Shown piece by piece: positions 8,985-17,874 of a stretch of DNA of 64,000 nucleotides. The DNA is from Pseudomonas sp. FEN (GTDB lineage: Bacteria; Pseudomonadota; Gammaproteobacteria; Pseudomonadales; Pseudomonadaceae). The stretch is taken from NCBI RefSeq assembly GCF_904067045.1, contig NZ_CAJFDC010000036.1, positions 327,001 to 391,000 of the forward strand, read 5' to 3'. The notes beneath the pieces were generated by a model that saw nothing but the letters and a program-made list of their open reading frames with translations, was not told the DNA's origin and ran no database searches. How positions within the stretch are numbered: the stretch's first letter is position 1; each line of letters begins with the position of its first letter. Position numbers and translations under genes: made by a program.

Positions 8985-11147
8985 CTAAGCCTTTTTCACT
9001 TTGAATCGACTCAACTCGCGCTGCATCAACGATGCCCGCATCGAAAGATCTTTCGCCGCGACCGCGCAATCCTGCGAGTTGGACTGGTTCTTCTGCGTCA
9101 CTTCGTCGATCTGCTCAAGGCCGACACTGGCCTGTTGCAAACCGGAAGCCTGCTCACTGGAAGCCTGGTAAATCATGGAGACCAGGTTTGACACCGAGCT
9201 GGTTCCGCTGACGATATTCTTAAGTGATTCGGCGGTTCGGCCCGCGATGATCATGCCGCGCTGTGTCTTGGTCGAGGAGTCGGCGATCAGTGCCGCCGTC
9301 TGTTGGGCCGCCTCGGCACTGCGGGCCGCCAAGCTGCGCACCTCATCGGCGACCACGGCAAAACCACGCCCAAGCTCGCCGGCCCTGGCAGCCTCGATCG
9401 CGGCGTTCAGCGCCAACAGATTGGTCTGCGCGGCAATGTTGTCGATGGTGGTGATGATCGCCGTGATGTCTTTACCCGAATTGTCGATTTCGGCCATGGC
9501 GGCAATCAGCTCGCTCATCAGTTTGTCGCTTTCGCCTGCGTCGGCCAGTGACGCTTGGGATTGCATATCGGCTTTTTTGGCGTTGGCGGCGTTGTCGGAA
9601 GTCTGCGCGGCCATCTGTGTCATCACCGCGCTGATCTCGGTGATGGACGATGCGGAATTGGATGCCCCGTCCGACAACGACTGGCTCAAATCCGTGACCT
9701 GTTCCGAGCTGTGGGTGATCTGGGTGGCGCTGACCTGCACCTCGGAAATCAGGTTGTTCAGGTTGCTGACCATCTTTTCCAGCGACTTGCCAAGTGTATC
9801 CTGAGGCGAAGACAACCTGACCTCCAGATCCAGATCGCCTTCGGAAATGCGCTCGGCCACTCGCACCTGGCGTTGCAGGCTTTCGGACATCTCGTTCAGG
9901 GCGCTTGATAGGTGTCCTACCTCATCTTCGGATTGCTGAACCAGGCGATGAGAGAAATCGCCTAGGCTTATATTGGCTGCCAGTGCCGCGGCCTCGCGAA
10001 TCGGCCCGGCGATTTTCGCTGCGGTAAACCAGAGGGCCGCCAAAGCCAGCAGTGAAATAACCAACCCCACCGATACTTGCCAGATGCTGTTGTTGATGCT
10101 GCGCGACTGCAATTCATGTTCCAGGGCAATCGCCTGACTCATGACCACCGCTTTGGGCAGACGAATCAACACAGCCCAGGGTTTACCTGTTCGCCCAAGC
10201 TGAATCGGCATCAGCACTTCAATGTTCTGAGTGGCCTGGTTGAGCAGGCCGGTACCGCGACCACCTTGGATATCGCCGAGAACCTTTTCCCACGAGTCAG
10301 GTAACAACGCCTTGATGGGCTGGCCAATCAGATCGGTACGCTGACTGTCGGCCACCACCAATCCCTGGTTGCTCATAATCGATACCGAACCCTTTCCGCC
10401 GTAAAGATCCGCGGACATCTGCTCGCTGAGTTTCTGAATGAACGCGATATCGAAGTCAGCCCCGACCACGCCATAAAACTTGCCGTTGGACACGATCGGC
10501 ACCGACAAGGTGGTCAGCCAGACATTTTTGCCCTGTACCACATATGGAATCGGGTCCAGCACGCTTTCCTTCAAGGTCGTGCGCGGGCCGCTGTACCAGC
10601 CGCCTTTGAGGACACCGTTGGGATGGCGGTCCGGGGAGTCATACTCCACCAATGGTTGCACCGCGATATGACCGTCGGCACTGCGTGTCCAATAAGGCGT
10701 GAAGCGCCCAGTCAGCGGATTACTGCCATCCTGGCCGTTGCGTGACGCCAGATCCTGACCGTCCAATGCATCCGGCTCCCAGCATGAATAGGTGCCGTTG
10801 AATTCAGGGTTGTCCTTCAGGACGCTGAGCAATACGCTATTAATCTGTTCACGACCCATGGCTAAAGGGCTTGACGAGGTTTTGCTGGCGGCGAATGCAT
10901 TGGCCATGGTCCGGGCCGCATCCAGTGCGTTCTGCAATTTCGCCTGAATAGCATTTGCCCGAGACTCCGCCAGGTTTTGAATCTCGTGGATAGTTGATTT
11001 TTCAACCAGTGCCCCGACTTCGGTGGAGACATATTGCTCACTCGCGCGAGAAGTAAACAATCCATAAATCACCAGGCTGGCCGATGAGACAAACAAGCAT
11101 ATGCCCGCCGTGGCACAAATTTTTGCCTGCACTGATTTGAATTTCAT
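8985..11147 (-). CDS. Methyl-accepting chemotaxis protein with periplasmic dCache-type sensor
   Basis: A 720-residue chemoreceptor. A first membrane helix lies at about 11-30, followed by a periplasmic region of about 300 residues that has the double-Cache layout (YSCWEPDALDG, GGWYSGPRTT, VVGADFDIAFIQ segments). A second membrane helix is near 355-375, then a HAMP domain and a long cytoplasmic signalling coiled coil. The conserved hairpin tip (GRGFAVVADEVRSLAARS) is intact, so it should couple to CheA/CheW. dCache domains of this kind often bind amino acids, but the ligand cannot be told from sequence. The gene is monocistronic and is convergent with the small gene at 8545. Confidence 0.93.
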   Translation of the reverse strand: MKFKSVQAKICATAGICLFVSSASLVIYGLFTSRASEQYVSTEVGALVEKSTIHEIQNLAESRANAIQAKLQNALDAARTMANAFAASKTSSSPLAMGREQINSVLLSVLKDNPEFNGTYSCWEPDALDGQDLASRNGQDGSNPLTGRFTPYWTRSADGHIAVQPLVEYDSPDRHPNGVLKGGWYSGPRTTLKESVLDPIPYVVQGKNVWLTTLSVPIVSNGKFYGVVGADFDIAFIQKLSEQMSADLYGGKGSVSIMSNQGLVVADSQRTDLIGQPIKALLPDSWEKVLGDIQGGRGTGLLNQATQNIEVLMPIQLGRTGKPWAVLIRLPKAVVMSQAIALEHELQSRSINNSIWQVSVGLVISLLALAALWFTAAKIAGPIREAAALAANISLGDFSHRLVQQSEDEVGHLSSALNEMSESLQRQVRVAERISEGDLDLEVRLSSPQDTLGKSLEKMVSNLNNLISEVQVSATQITHSSEQVTDLSQSLSDGASNSASSITEISAVMTQMAAQTSDNAANAKKADMQSQASLADAGESDKLMSELIAAMAEIDNSGKDITAIITTIDNIAAQTNLLALNAAIEAARAGELGRGFAVVADEVRSLAARSAEAAQQTAALIADSSTKTQRGMIIAGRTAESLKNIVSGTSSVSNLVSMIYQASSEQASGLQQASVGLEQIDEVTQKNQSNSQDCAVAAKDLSMRASLMQRELSRFKVKKA

Positions 11148-11280
11148 AATGTTTTCTACCTGCTATGTTGTTATTTTGCTGGCGGTCAAAGACAGCGGTG
11201 TTTAATGGTCTTGCATCGCCCGGGGAATAGCGATCAAGCCTTCTGTTGTTAGTGCTCACTCCTTGAATGTTACAAAATGC

Positions 11281-12468
11281 TCAACTTTCGATGGGCGCGC
11301 CGACCCACAGGGCCTCTATGTTTTTAAATCCATATTGTTTGGCGATAAGGCGCTCGACAATTTTTTCGGACTGCGCGCAGGTACTGATATCAATCACGCT
11401 GGGCGTGATATAGGCATTTAATGGCACGGAAAAGAAAACTTTTACTTTTGGCGTCAGCAGCGAGTGCGGATCCTGCTCCACGACGACACCAACATTTCCA
11501 CTGCTGAGGCGAACAATGGAGCCTATCGGATAAATACCGACTGACTTTACAAATGCCTGAAACACTGAACTATCGAAATGTTCTTTCCATTCCGACATTT
11601 TCTGAATGGCGAGGGCTGGACTCCAGGCTTCTTTGTAGGGGCGATCCGAGGTGACTGCGTCATACACATCGCACACGGCCGCCATACGTGAAAAAAGACT
11701 GATTTGCTCGCCCGCCAGCTGGTCTGGATAGCCTGAGCCATCTACTTTTTCATGATGATGCAGGCACACGTCCATCACCAACTCGCATACCTGAACCGAG
11801 CTGCGCAAGATGTGCGCGCCCAACTGCGGGTGTTGACGAACCCGATCAAATTCACTGTCAGTCAATTTACCGGGTTTGTTGAGAATGGCGCCGGGAACGG
11901 CCATCTTCCCAATATCGTGCAGCAAGCCTGCCAAGCCCGCCTGATGGACCAGTTCTTCAGAAAAATCCAGCTGTTTGGCAAGGGCAATCATCAAGGCACC
12001 GACAGCGACCGAATGCATATAGGTGTATTCGTCCGCACTTTTCAGTCGTGCCAGGCTGATAAATGCATGTGGATGACGGGCGATCGACAGGGATATATTG
12101 TCGACCAGTTCATCTGCCTGTTCTAAAGCAACCACGCGGCCCATCCGCGCATGCGTGAACATCTCAATCACGGCCAATTTCGATTGCACATAAAGCTTTT
12201 TTGCCGTGACCAACTCTTCAGTCATCGTCGTAGCCGCCACGACGCTGTCGCTGGCAATAGCCTGTTGGTCTTGTCGACATTGGACGTTCAATGCTTCGGG
12301 TGTATCAATGCCCCCCTCGTCCGCCCCGGTGTCCGGGGCGTCGTGCAAATCCCGTCCGCGATCAAGGCGCAATCCGCCTTTCCAGTAGGGTGATTCGGGG
12401 CACGTGCCACACCGCTCACTTTTTTGCATCCCCTCGCAGCAGTCGCTAAGATCTTTACACGTCAACAT
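11281..12468 (-). CDS. HD-GYP domain protein, probable cyclic-di-GMP phosphodiesterase
   Basis: A 395-residue protein. The ATG at 12468 is preferred over the GTG at 12477 because AGGTG sits 7 bp upstream of it. HDIGK (about 184-188), LNKPGKL and the HH...DGSGYP block (about 237-248) are all present, so the metal site and GYP motif of active c-di-GMP hydrolases are intact. The N-terminus is unusual: five cysteines lie within residues 4-23 (C4, C10, C11, C20, C23) where many relatives carry a DUF3391 domain. Upstream lies a perfect ANR/FNR palindrome. Degradation of c-di-GMP would favour motility; control by oxygen is inference from the site. Confidence 0.9.
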   Translation of the reverse strand: MLTCKDLSDCCEGMQKSERCGTCPESPYWKGGLRLDRGRDLHDAPDTGADEGGIDTPEALNVQCRQDQQAIASDSVVAATTMTEELVTAKKLYVQSKLAVIEMFTHARMGRVVALEQADELVDNISLSIARHPHAFISLARLKSADEYTYMHSVAVGALMIALAKQLDFSEELVHQAGLAGLLHDIGKMAVPGAILNKPGKLTDSEFDRVRQHPQLGAHILRSSVQVCELVMDVCLHHHEKVDGSGYPDQLAGEQISLFSRMAAVCDVYDAVTSDRPYKEAWSPALAIQKMSEWKEHFDSSVFQAFVKSVGIYPIGSIVRLSSGNVGVVVEQDPHSLLTPKVKVFFSVPLNAYITPSVIDISTCAQSEKIVERLIAKQYGFKNIEALWVGAPIES

Positions 12469-12677
12469 GATCGTCACCTGTTCGGTGTTCTTTTAATCCT
12501 TGCTTCCTTATAAAGCCTTCTTGGCCTTAATCCTGCCGTACCCAAAAATTACGAACGACCGGGACCTTGCGTCCAGCATTGCCCGCCGGTAATTCAATTA
12601 CCCGCACTTAACAATGACTGTTTAATGAAAAATAATCCTGTTTGGCGAGAGGTAGGTAAATCCGAATTGCCTTTTAC

Positions 12678-12721
12678 ACAATAGACCCTTTTTGCGCGGA
12701 GACTTACTTGATGTAGATCAA
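12678..12721 (-). promoter_or_regulatory. ANR/FNR box (12708-12721) with a spaced -10 (12678-12683)
   Basis: TTGATGTAGATCAA at 12708-12721 is a perfect match to the ANR/FNR consensus TTGAT-N4-ATCAA. Reading toward the HD-GYP gene, a TATTGT -10-like hexamer begins 24 bp beyond it, placing the box centre near -43, close to the usual -41.5 for activation. This would give a leader of about 200 nt. A palindrome GGTAATTCAATTACC lies within that leader (12588-12602). Confidence 0.6.
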
Positions 12722-12892
12722 GTTGGCCGTAGGGGTAATTACGTAGTTGGCTATTGGTTAGTTCGATAAGTAAATGCTGGGCTTTGGCTGGGGCGAGCAT
12801 GCTCGTGGTTACTTGGCCTTCATTATCGGAGTGCCCATGATGTTGAAGCCGCGGCCTATGGCCCCGTAGCGAGGCAGGGACAGGTTGCCAGG

Positions 12893-12919
12893 AACAAGAA
12901 AGCCCGCGCAGGGCGGGCT
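12893..12919 (-). terminator. Terminator of tRNA-Arg
   Basis: AGCCCGC and GCGGGCT pair around a 5-base loop (12901-12919); on the minus strand the stem is followed by TTTCTTG. It lies about 47 bp beyond the 3' end of the tRNA. Confidence 0.75.
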
Positions 12920-12965
12920 CTCTTGGGGGGGCGCAGACTGTCTGAGACAGGTCTGGATTGCTATA

Positions 12966-13042
12966 TGGTGCACCAGGCGGGATTCGAACCCACGACCCCT
13001 GCCTTCGGAGGGCAGTACTCTATCCAGCTGAGCTACTGGTGC
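12966..13042 (-). tRNA. tRNA-Arg (anticodon CCG)
   Basis: On the minus strand the sequence begins GCACCAG and ends CTGGTGC-A-CCA, a perfect 7-bp acceptor stem with encoded CCA. The D-arm (AGCTCAGCTGGAT), the anticodon arm (CTGCC-CTCCGAA-GGCAG, anticodon CCG, reading CGG codons) and the T-arm (TTCGAATC) are canonical. Length is 77 nt. Confidence 0.97.
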
Positions 13043-13439
13043 TTGTGCGGGCGACATCATACCCATGTCGGCCCGGGGCGTCCATTCAGGTTTTGTCGGG
13101 ATATTCTCTTTGTGGATTTTCTCCGGTCGTTCGCCCTGTCTTGCTGGCTTCGACGGGCGTCGCGAAGGCCCGGGCTTCACGTTGATCAGAAAACCCCGGC
13201 AAAAGCGCCATTTTCGTTCTTTTTTTCGAACAGACTATTGTCCTTTACCCCCATTGATCCTAGGATTCGTTTGAGATTTCAAACGCTCTTGTCTGGGTGC
13301 TGAACCGCACATCGATCGCATGTGCGCTATTTATGTGCTTCGGCCCGGTGAATGAATTTCCTGACGGCAGCCTCCAAGGCGCCTTTCTACAATCAATAAT
13401 TCGCTGCGCGTAAGCGCGGTGCTGTTAAGGAAAGCCTAC
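13043..13439. other. Intergenic stretch with two hairpins upstream of gabD
   Basis: There is no convincing gene here. Two good inverted repeats lie in the second half: CGTTTGA/TCAAACG at 13268-13285 and GCACAT/ATGTGC at 13307-13325. The region should hold both the tRNA promoter, read leftward, and the gabD promoter, read rightward. I cannot place a convincing -35/-10 pair. Confidence 0.5.
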
Positions 13440-14882
13440 ATGCAGCTCAAAGACACCCAGTTGTTCCGCCAGCAAGCCTTCATTGATGGGGCTTGGGTCG
13501 ATGCGGACAACGGTCAGACGATCAAGGTCAACAACCCGGCCACCGGCGAAATCCTGGGTACCGTGCCGAAAATGGGCGCCGCCGAAACCCGTCGCGCCAT
13601 CGAAGCCGCCGACAAGGCCCTGCCGGCCTGGCGTGCCCTGACCGCCAAAGAGCGTGCGAACAAACTACGTCGCTGGTTCGAGCTGATCATCGAGAACCAG
13701 GACGACCTGGCCCGTTTGATGACCCTCGAACAAGGCAAACCGTTGGCCGAAGCCAAGGGCGAAATCGTCTATGCCGCCTCCTTCATCGAATGGTTTGCCG
13801 AAGAAGCCAAGCGTATCTACGGCGATGTGATTCCGGGCCACCAGCCGGACAAGCGCCTGATCGTGATCAAGCAGCCGATCGGTGTCACCGCCGCCATCAC
13901 CCCGTGGAACTTCCCGGCCGCGATGATCACCCGCAAAGCCGGCCCGGCCCTGGCCGCCGGTTGCACCATGGTGCTCAAGCCCGCTTCGCAAACCCCGTTC
14001 TCGGCCTTCGCCCTGGCGGAACTGGCCCAACGTGCCGGTATCCCTAAAGGCGTGTTCAGCGTGGTCTCCGGCAGTGCCGGCGATATCGGCAGCGAGCTGA
14101 CCAGCAACCCGATCGTGCGCAAGCTGTCCTTCACCGGCTCGACCGAGATCGGTCGCCAGTTGATGGCCGAATGCGCCAAGGATATCAAGAAGGTTTCCCT
14201 GGAACTGGGCGGCAACGCACCCTTCATCGTGTTCGACGACGCGGACCTGGACAAGGCTGTCGAAGGCGCGATCATTTCCAAGTACCGCAACAACGGCCAG
14301 ACCTGCGTCTGTGCCAACCGCCTGTACATCCAGGATGCGGTCTACGACGCGTTCGCCGAGAAACTGAAAGTGGCGGTCGCCAAGCTCAAGATCGGCAACG
14401 GTCTGGAGGAGGGCACTACCACAGGTCCCTTGATCGACGAGAAAGCCGTGGCCAAGGTCCAGGAGCATATCGCCGACGCCCTGAGCAAAGGCGCGACCCT
14501 GCTGGCCGGCGGCAAGTCCATCGAAGGCAACTTCTTCGAACCGACCATCCTGGTCAACGTCTCGAAAGACGCGGCCGTGGCCAAGGAAGAGACCTTCGGT
14601 CCACTGGCTCCGCTGTTCCGCTTCAAGGACGAAGCCGAAGTGATCGCGATGTCCAACGACACCGAGTTCGGCCTGGCCTCGTACTTCTACGCCCGTGACC
14701 TGGGTCGTGTGTTCCGTGTGGCCGAGGCCCTGGAATACGGCATGGTCGGTGTCAACACCGGGCTGATCTCCAACGAAGTCGCGCCGTTCGGCGGTATCAA
14801 GGCCTCGGGCCTGGGGCGCGAAGGTTCCAAGTACGGCATCGAAGACTACCTGGAAATCAAATATCTCTGCCTGGGTATCTAA
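13440..14882 (+). CDS. gabD: NAD(P)-dependent succinate-semialdehyde dehydrogenase
   Basis: A 480-residue aldehyde dehydrogenase that oxidises succinate semialdehyde to succinate, the last step of GABA breakdown. The active-site set is complete: Asn157 (TPWNFP), Glu255 (ELGGNAP) and the catalytic Cys289 (GQTCVC, with the second cysteine at 291 typical of GabD). I chose the ATG at 13440 because AAGGAAAG sits just upstream and MQLKD is the usual start; an in-frame start 7 codons earlier is less likely. The aminotransferase gabT follows 173 bp later on the same strand, giving the complete GABA-to-succinate pair. Confidence 0.97.
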   Translation: MQLKDTQLFRQQAFIDGAWVDADNGQTIKVNNPATGEILGTVPKMGAAETRRAIEAADKALPAWRALTAKERANKLRRWFELIIENQDDLARLMTLEQGKPLAEAKGEIVYAASFIEWFAEEAKRIYGDVIPGHQPDKRLIVIKQPIGVTAAITPWNFPAAMITRKAGPALAAGCTMVLKPASQTPFSAFALAELAQRAGIPKGVFSVVSGSAGDIGSELTSNPIVRKLSFTGSTEIGRQLMAECAKDIKKVSLELGGNAPFIVFDDADLDKAVEGAIISKYRNNGQTCVCANRLYIQDAVYDAFAEKLKVAVAKLKIGNGLEEGTTTGPLIDEKAVAKVQEHIADALSKGATLLAGGKSIEGNFFEPTILVNVSKDAAVAKEETFGPLAPLFRFKDEAEVIAMSNDTEFGLASYFYARDLGRVFRVAEALEYGMVGVNTGLISNEVAPFGGIKASGLGREGSKYGIEDYLEIKYLCLGI

Positions 14883-15055
14883 CCCGGCAGGTGGTTCGGC
14901 GAGAGGGGCACGAGAGCGCTGCCCCTGTCGCGTTGCAAACGACATATCAGTGTGGCCGGAACGCTGTACCAGTCGATCATCGTATGCTGGTGCAGTGCCT
15001 CCCTGCCGCGTCATCCTTGAACCACGCCGCCCGATGAGCGGTGAATGAGGACACC

Positions 15056-16339
15056 ATGAGCAAGACCAACGCATCCCTGATGAAACGCCGCGAAGCCGCC
15101 GTAGCCCGCGGTGTTGGCCAGATCCACCCGATCTTCGCCGACCACGCGAAGAACGCCACGGTGACCGACGTCGAAGGTCGCGAGTTCATCGACTTCGCCG
15201 GCGGTATCGCCGTGCTGAACACCGGTCACCTGCACCCGAAAGTCATCGCTGCCGTGACCGAGCAACTGCACAAGCTGACCCACACCTGCTTCCAGGTCCT
15301 GGCCTACGAACCCTACGTAGAGCTGTGTGAAAAAATCAACGCCAAGGTTCCGGGTGATTTCACCAAGAAAACCCTGCTGGTCAGCACCGGTTCGGAAGCG
15401 GTGGAAAACGCCGTGAAGATCGCCCGTGCCGCCACTGGCCGCGCTGGCGTGATCGCCTTCACCGGCGCCTACCACGGTCGCACCATGATGACCCTGGGCC
15501 TGACCGGTAAAGTCGTGCCTTACTCGGCCGGCATGGGCCTGATGCCTGGCGGCATCTTCCGCGCGCTGTACCCGAACGAACTGCATGGCGTGAGCATCGA
15601 CGATTCGATTGCCAGCATCGAGCGCATCTTCAAGAACGATGCCGAGCCACGTGATATCGCCGCGATCATCATCGAGCCAGTACAAGGCGAGGGCGGTTTC
15701 TACGTCGCGCCCAAAGAGTTCATGAAGCGTCTGCGGGCCCTGTGCGACCAGCATGGCATCCTGATGATCGCTGACGAAGTGCAAACCGGTGCCGGCCGTA
15801 CCGGTACCTTCTTCGCCATGGAACAGATGGGCGTTGCCGCCGACCTGACCACCTTCGCCAAATCCATCGCTGGCGGCTTCCCGCTGGCCGGTGTCTGCGG
15901 CAAGGCCGAATACATGGACGCCATCGCGCCAGGCGGCCTGGGCGGCACCTATGCCGGTAGCCCGATCGCTTGCGCCGCGGCCCTGGCCGTGATCGAAGTG
16001 TTCGAGGAAGAGCACCTGCTGGATCGCTGCAAGGCGGTCGGCGAGCGCTTGGTGACCGGCCTGAAGAAAATTCAGGCCAAGTACCCGGCGGTGATTGGTG
16101 ATGTGCGTGCCCTGGGTGCGATGATCGCGATCGAGCTGTTCGACAACGGCGATACTCACAAGCCGAACGCGGCAGCCGTGGCCAAGGTCGTGGCCAAGGC
16201 CCGTGACAAGGGGCTGATCCTGCTGTCCTGCGGCACCTACGGCAATGTGTTGCGGGTCCTGGTTCCGCTGACCGCGCCGGACGAGCAACTGGACAAAGGT
16301 CTGGCAATCATCGAAGAGTGCTTCGCCGAACTCGCCTGA
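15056..16339 (+). CDS. gabT: 4-aminobutyrate--2-oxoglutarate aminotransferase
   Basis: A 427-residue class-III PLP-dependent aminotransferase that moves the amino group of GABA (or 5-aminovalerate) to 2-oxoglutarate. The PLP lysine is Lys269 (TFAKSIAGG), with Asp240 in IADEVQTG contacting the pyridine nitrogen. The start at 15056 has GAGG 6 bp upstream and gives MSKTNASLMKRR, the common Pseudomonas N-terminus. It follows gabD and is closed by a strong terminator at 16363. Confidence 0.97.
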   Translation: MSKTNASLMKRREAAVARGVGQIHPIFADHAKNATVTDVEGREFIDFAGGIAVLNTGHLHPKVIAAVTEQLHKLTHTCFQVLAYEPYVELCEKINAKVPGDFTKKTLLVSTGSEAVENAVKIARAATGRAGVIAFTGAYHGRTMMTLGLTGKVVPYSAGMGLMPGGIFRALYPNELHGVSIDDSIASIERIFKNDAEPRDIAAIIIEPVQGEGGFYVAPKEFMKRLRALCDQHGILMIADEVQTGAGRTGTFFAMEQMGVAADLTTFAKSIAGGFPLAGVCGKAEYMDAIAPGGLGGTYAGSPIACAAALAVIEVFEEEHLLDRCKAVGERLVTGLKKIQAKYPAVIGDVRALGAMIAIELFDNGDTHKPNAAAVAKVVAKARDKGLILLSCGTYGNVLRVLVPLTAPDEQLDKGLAIIEECFAELA

Positions 16340-16362
16340 GTTGTGATGCGATAGACAAAAAG

Positions 16363-16384
16363 ACCCGCTTCGGCGGGTTTTTTT
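16363..16384 (+). terminator. Rho-independent terminator after gabT
   Basis: ACCCGC and GCGGGT pair around a TTCG tetraloop and are followed by a run of seven T. Confidence 0.93.
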
Positions 16385-16472
16385 GTCTGTGCCAGCGCTC
16401 ATAAGTGGCTTTTGGCTGTATCTGCCTGCGTGCATTGACTAAGGTTTCAGGACAGCCCTCGGAGAGCGCCTG

Positions 16473-17684
16473 ATGATTGCCGTGGAGTTACCCGCCGTAC
16501 CCCGTGTGTTGATCGCCGAGGCGGACCCTTGGTCACGGGACTTGCTGGCGCAGGTGTTGCTGAACGTGCGTTGGGATGCGCGCTTGGACGTCTGTACCGA
16601 TGGTCGACAGGCGCTTGAGCTGCTCAACGCGCACGCGTTCGACCTGGTGATTGCCGACTGGGAACTGCCGGGCGTCGATGGCCTGAGCCTGTTGCGCGAC
16701 CTGCGTCAGAGAAAGCGTAATCCGCCACTACCGTTCATTTTGCTGGGCGCGCGCAACGACGTGGCCAGCGTGCGGGAAATCGTGCCGCTACACCCGACGG
16801 CCTACCTGGCCAAACCCCTGGGCCTGGAAAGCCTGACCCAGCGCTTTCAGGATCTGCTGGTGGATGCCGGGCAGCTGGTTTCGCTCGAAATCCCGGCGTT
16901 GGCGCCGGGCATGCCCTTGGAAAAATTTCTGGAACGCCGTCGCGAGGAGTCGGACGGTGCGCCGCTGATGGCGGATGTGGAGCTGGCGGTCAAACGCAGC
17001 CTCAATCTCGCGGGGCTTGATCTGAAGCTGCTGGAGCAGGAAATCCGCGCCGATCCGCAAATCACCGCGGTGCTGATCGCCGCCGCCAACAGCGCGGCCC
17101 AGCACCACGGCAGCTCGGTTCAGACCCTGGCCCAGGCGTTGCCACGCCTCGGCGCGGCGCAGAGCATGAACCTGATCCTCGGCCTGACCCTCAAGCGCAG
17201 CGCCCGGCTCAGTGACGCGGCCCTGGGCGACTATGCCGAGCGCTATTGGGAGTTATCGCTGCACACGGCCGAATACGCCTACTCCTTGGCGCGCTTGCTT
17301 GATCTGGACCAGGAACGTTGTTACTGCGCCGGCCTGTTGCATCGTCTGGGCGACCTGGCCTTGCTGCGCTGCTTGCAGGAATGGCTGAACGCGGGCGGTG
17401 ATCTGGATGATGAACTGATCGGCGAATCGCTCTACGCCCTTGGCGCCGGCTTCGGTTCGGCGCTGCGCGCGCGCTGGCGCCTGCCATTGGAGTTGCGGGA
17501 GTTGATTGCGGCGGTCTACCAGCTCGGTGGCGGGGTTTTCTCGCGCGAGGCCCTGGTGCTGAACCTGGCGGCACAATTGGCGCGCCTGACCCCCCATGAG
17601 GGCGTTGAAGAGATCGCCAAGGGCCGCGCGGCACGCTTGCTCAAGGTCGACTTGCCGGAGCTGATGCGCTTACGCAAGAGCTGA
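16473..17684 (+). CDS. Response regulator with receiver and HDOD domains
   Basis: A 403-residue two-domain protein. Residues 10-130 form a receiver domain with Asp62 (VIADWELPG) as the phosphorylation site, acidic residues Glu16 and Asp18, and a lysine in YLAKPLG. Residues 160-370 form an HDOD domain, a non-catalytic HD relative found in signalling proteins; HLLHRLGDL keeps part of the HD-like pattern without the metal site. It follows the gab genes as the PA0267 gene does in P. aeruginosa (recalled synteny). The partner kinase and output are unknown. Confidence 0.88.
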   Translation: MIAVELPAVPRVLIAEADPWSRDLLAQVLLNVRWDARLDVCTDGRQALELLNAHAFDLVIADWELPGVDGLSLLRDLRQRKRNPPLPFILLGARNDVASVREIVPLHPTAYLAKPLGLESLTQRFQDLLVDAGQLVSLEIPALAPGMPLEKFLERRREESDGAPLMADVELAVKRSLNLAGLDLKLLEQEIRADPQITAVLIAAANSAAQHHGSSVQTLAQALPRLGAAQSMNLILGLTLKRSARLSDAALGDYAERYWELSLHTAEYAYSLARLLDLDQERCYCAGLLHRLGDLALLRCLQEWLNAGGDLDDELIGESLYALGAGFGSALRARWRLPLELRELIAAVYQLGGGVFSREALVLNLAAQLARLTPHEGVEEIAKGRAARLLKVDLPELMRLRKS

Positions 17685-17718
17685 CGATCGGCGGTTTCGG
17701 ATGGCGCGCATGGCCCCC

Positions 17719-17801
17719 GGTGGAGCCGGCTTGCCGGTGATGGCGTCTGCAGGATCAGCGCCAGACTGGCCGGTCTCATCGCCGGCAAGCCGACTCCCAC
17801 T
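17719..17801. repeat. REP pair (REPIN), GCCGGCTTGCCGG type
   Basis: Two inverted copies of a GCCGGCTTGCCGG-like palindrome (around 17724 and 17780) flank about 40 bp and lie between convergent genes. Such pairs are dispersed in Pseudomonas genomes by RayT transposases acting in trans. Confidence 0.75.
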
Positions 17802-17874
17802 GTGAGCGCGTTGACCAGGGTTACGGGTTCAGGGGCAAGACGGCATTCACAGGGCGGGCGGTTGTCGCGGGGGG

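Noticed and set aside
12594..12800. A 68-codon minus-strand frame between the HD-GYP gene and tRNA-Arg
   Set aside because: It runs through the ANR box and probable promoter, lacks a ribosome site and has no protein-like pattern.
12966..13042. Integration site (attB) for a genomic island at tRNA-Arg
   Set aside because: No integrase, no direct repeat of the tRNA 3' end and no change of gene content on either side were seen.
14904..14926. Terminator between gabD and gabT
   Set aside because: AGGGGCA/TGCCCCT is a good stem but has no T run; it is more likely a minor intercistronic hairpin.
13665..15074. A 469-codon minus-strand frame across gabD
   Set aside because: Mirror of a highly biased coding sequence; no domain pattern, no start signals.
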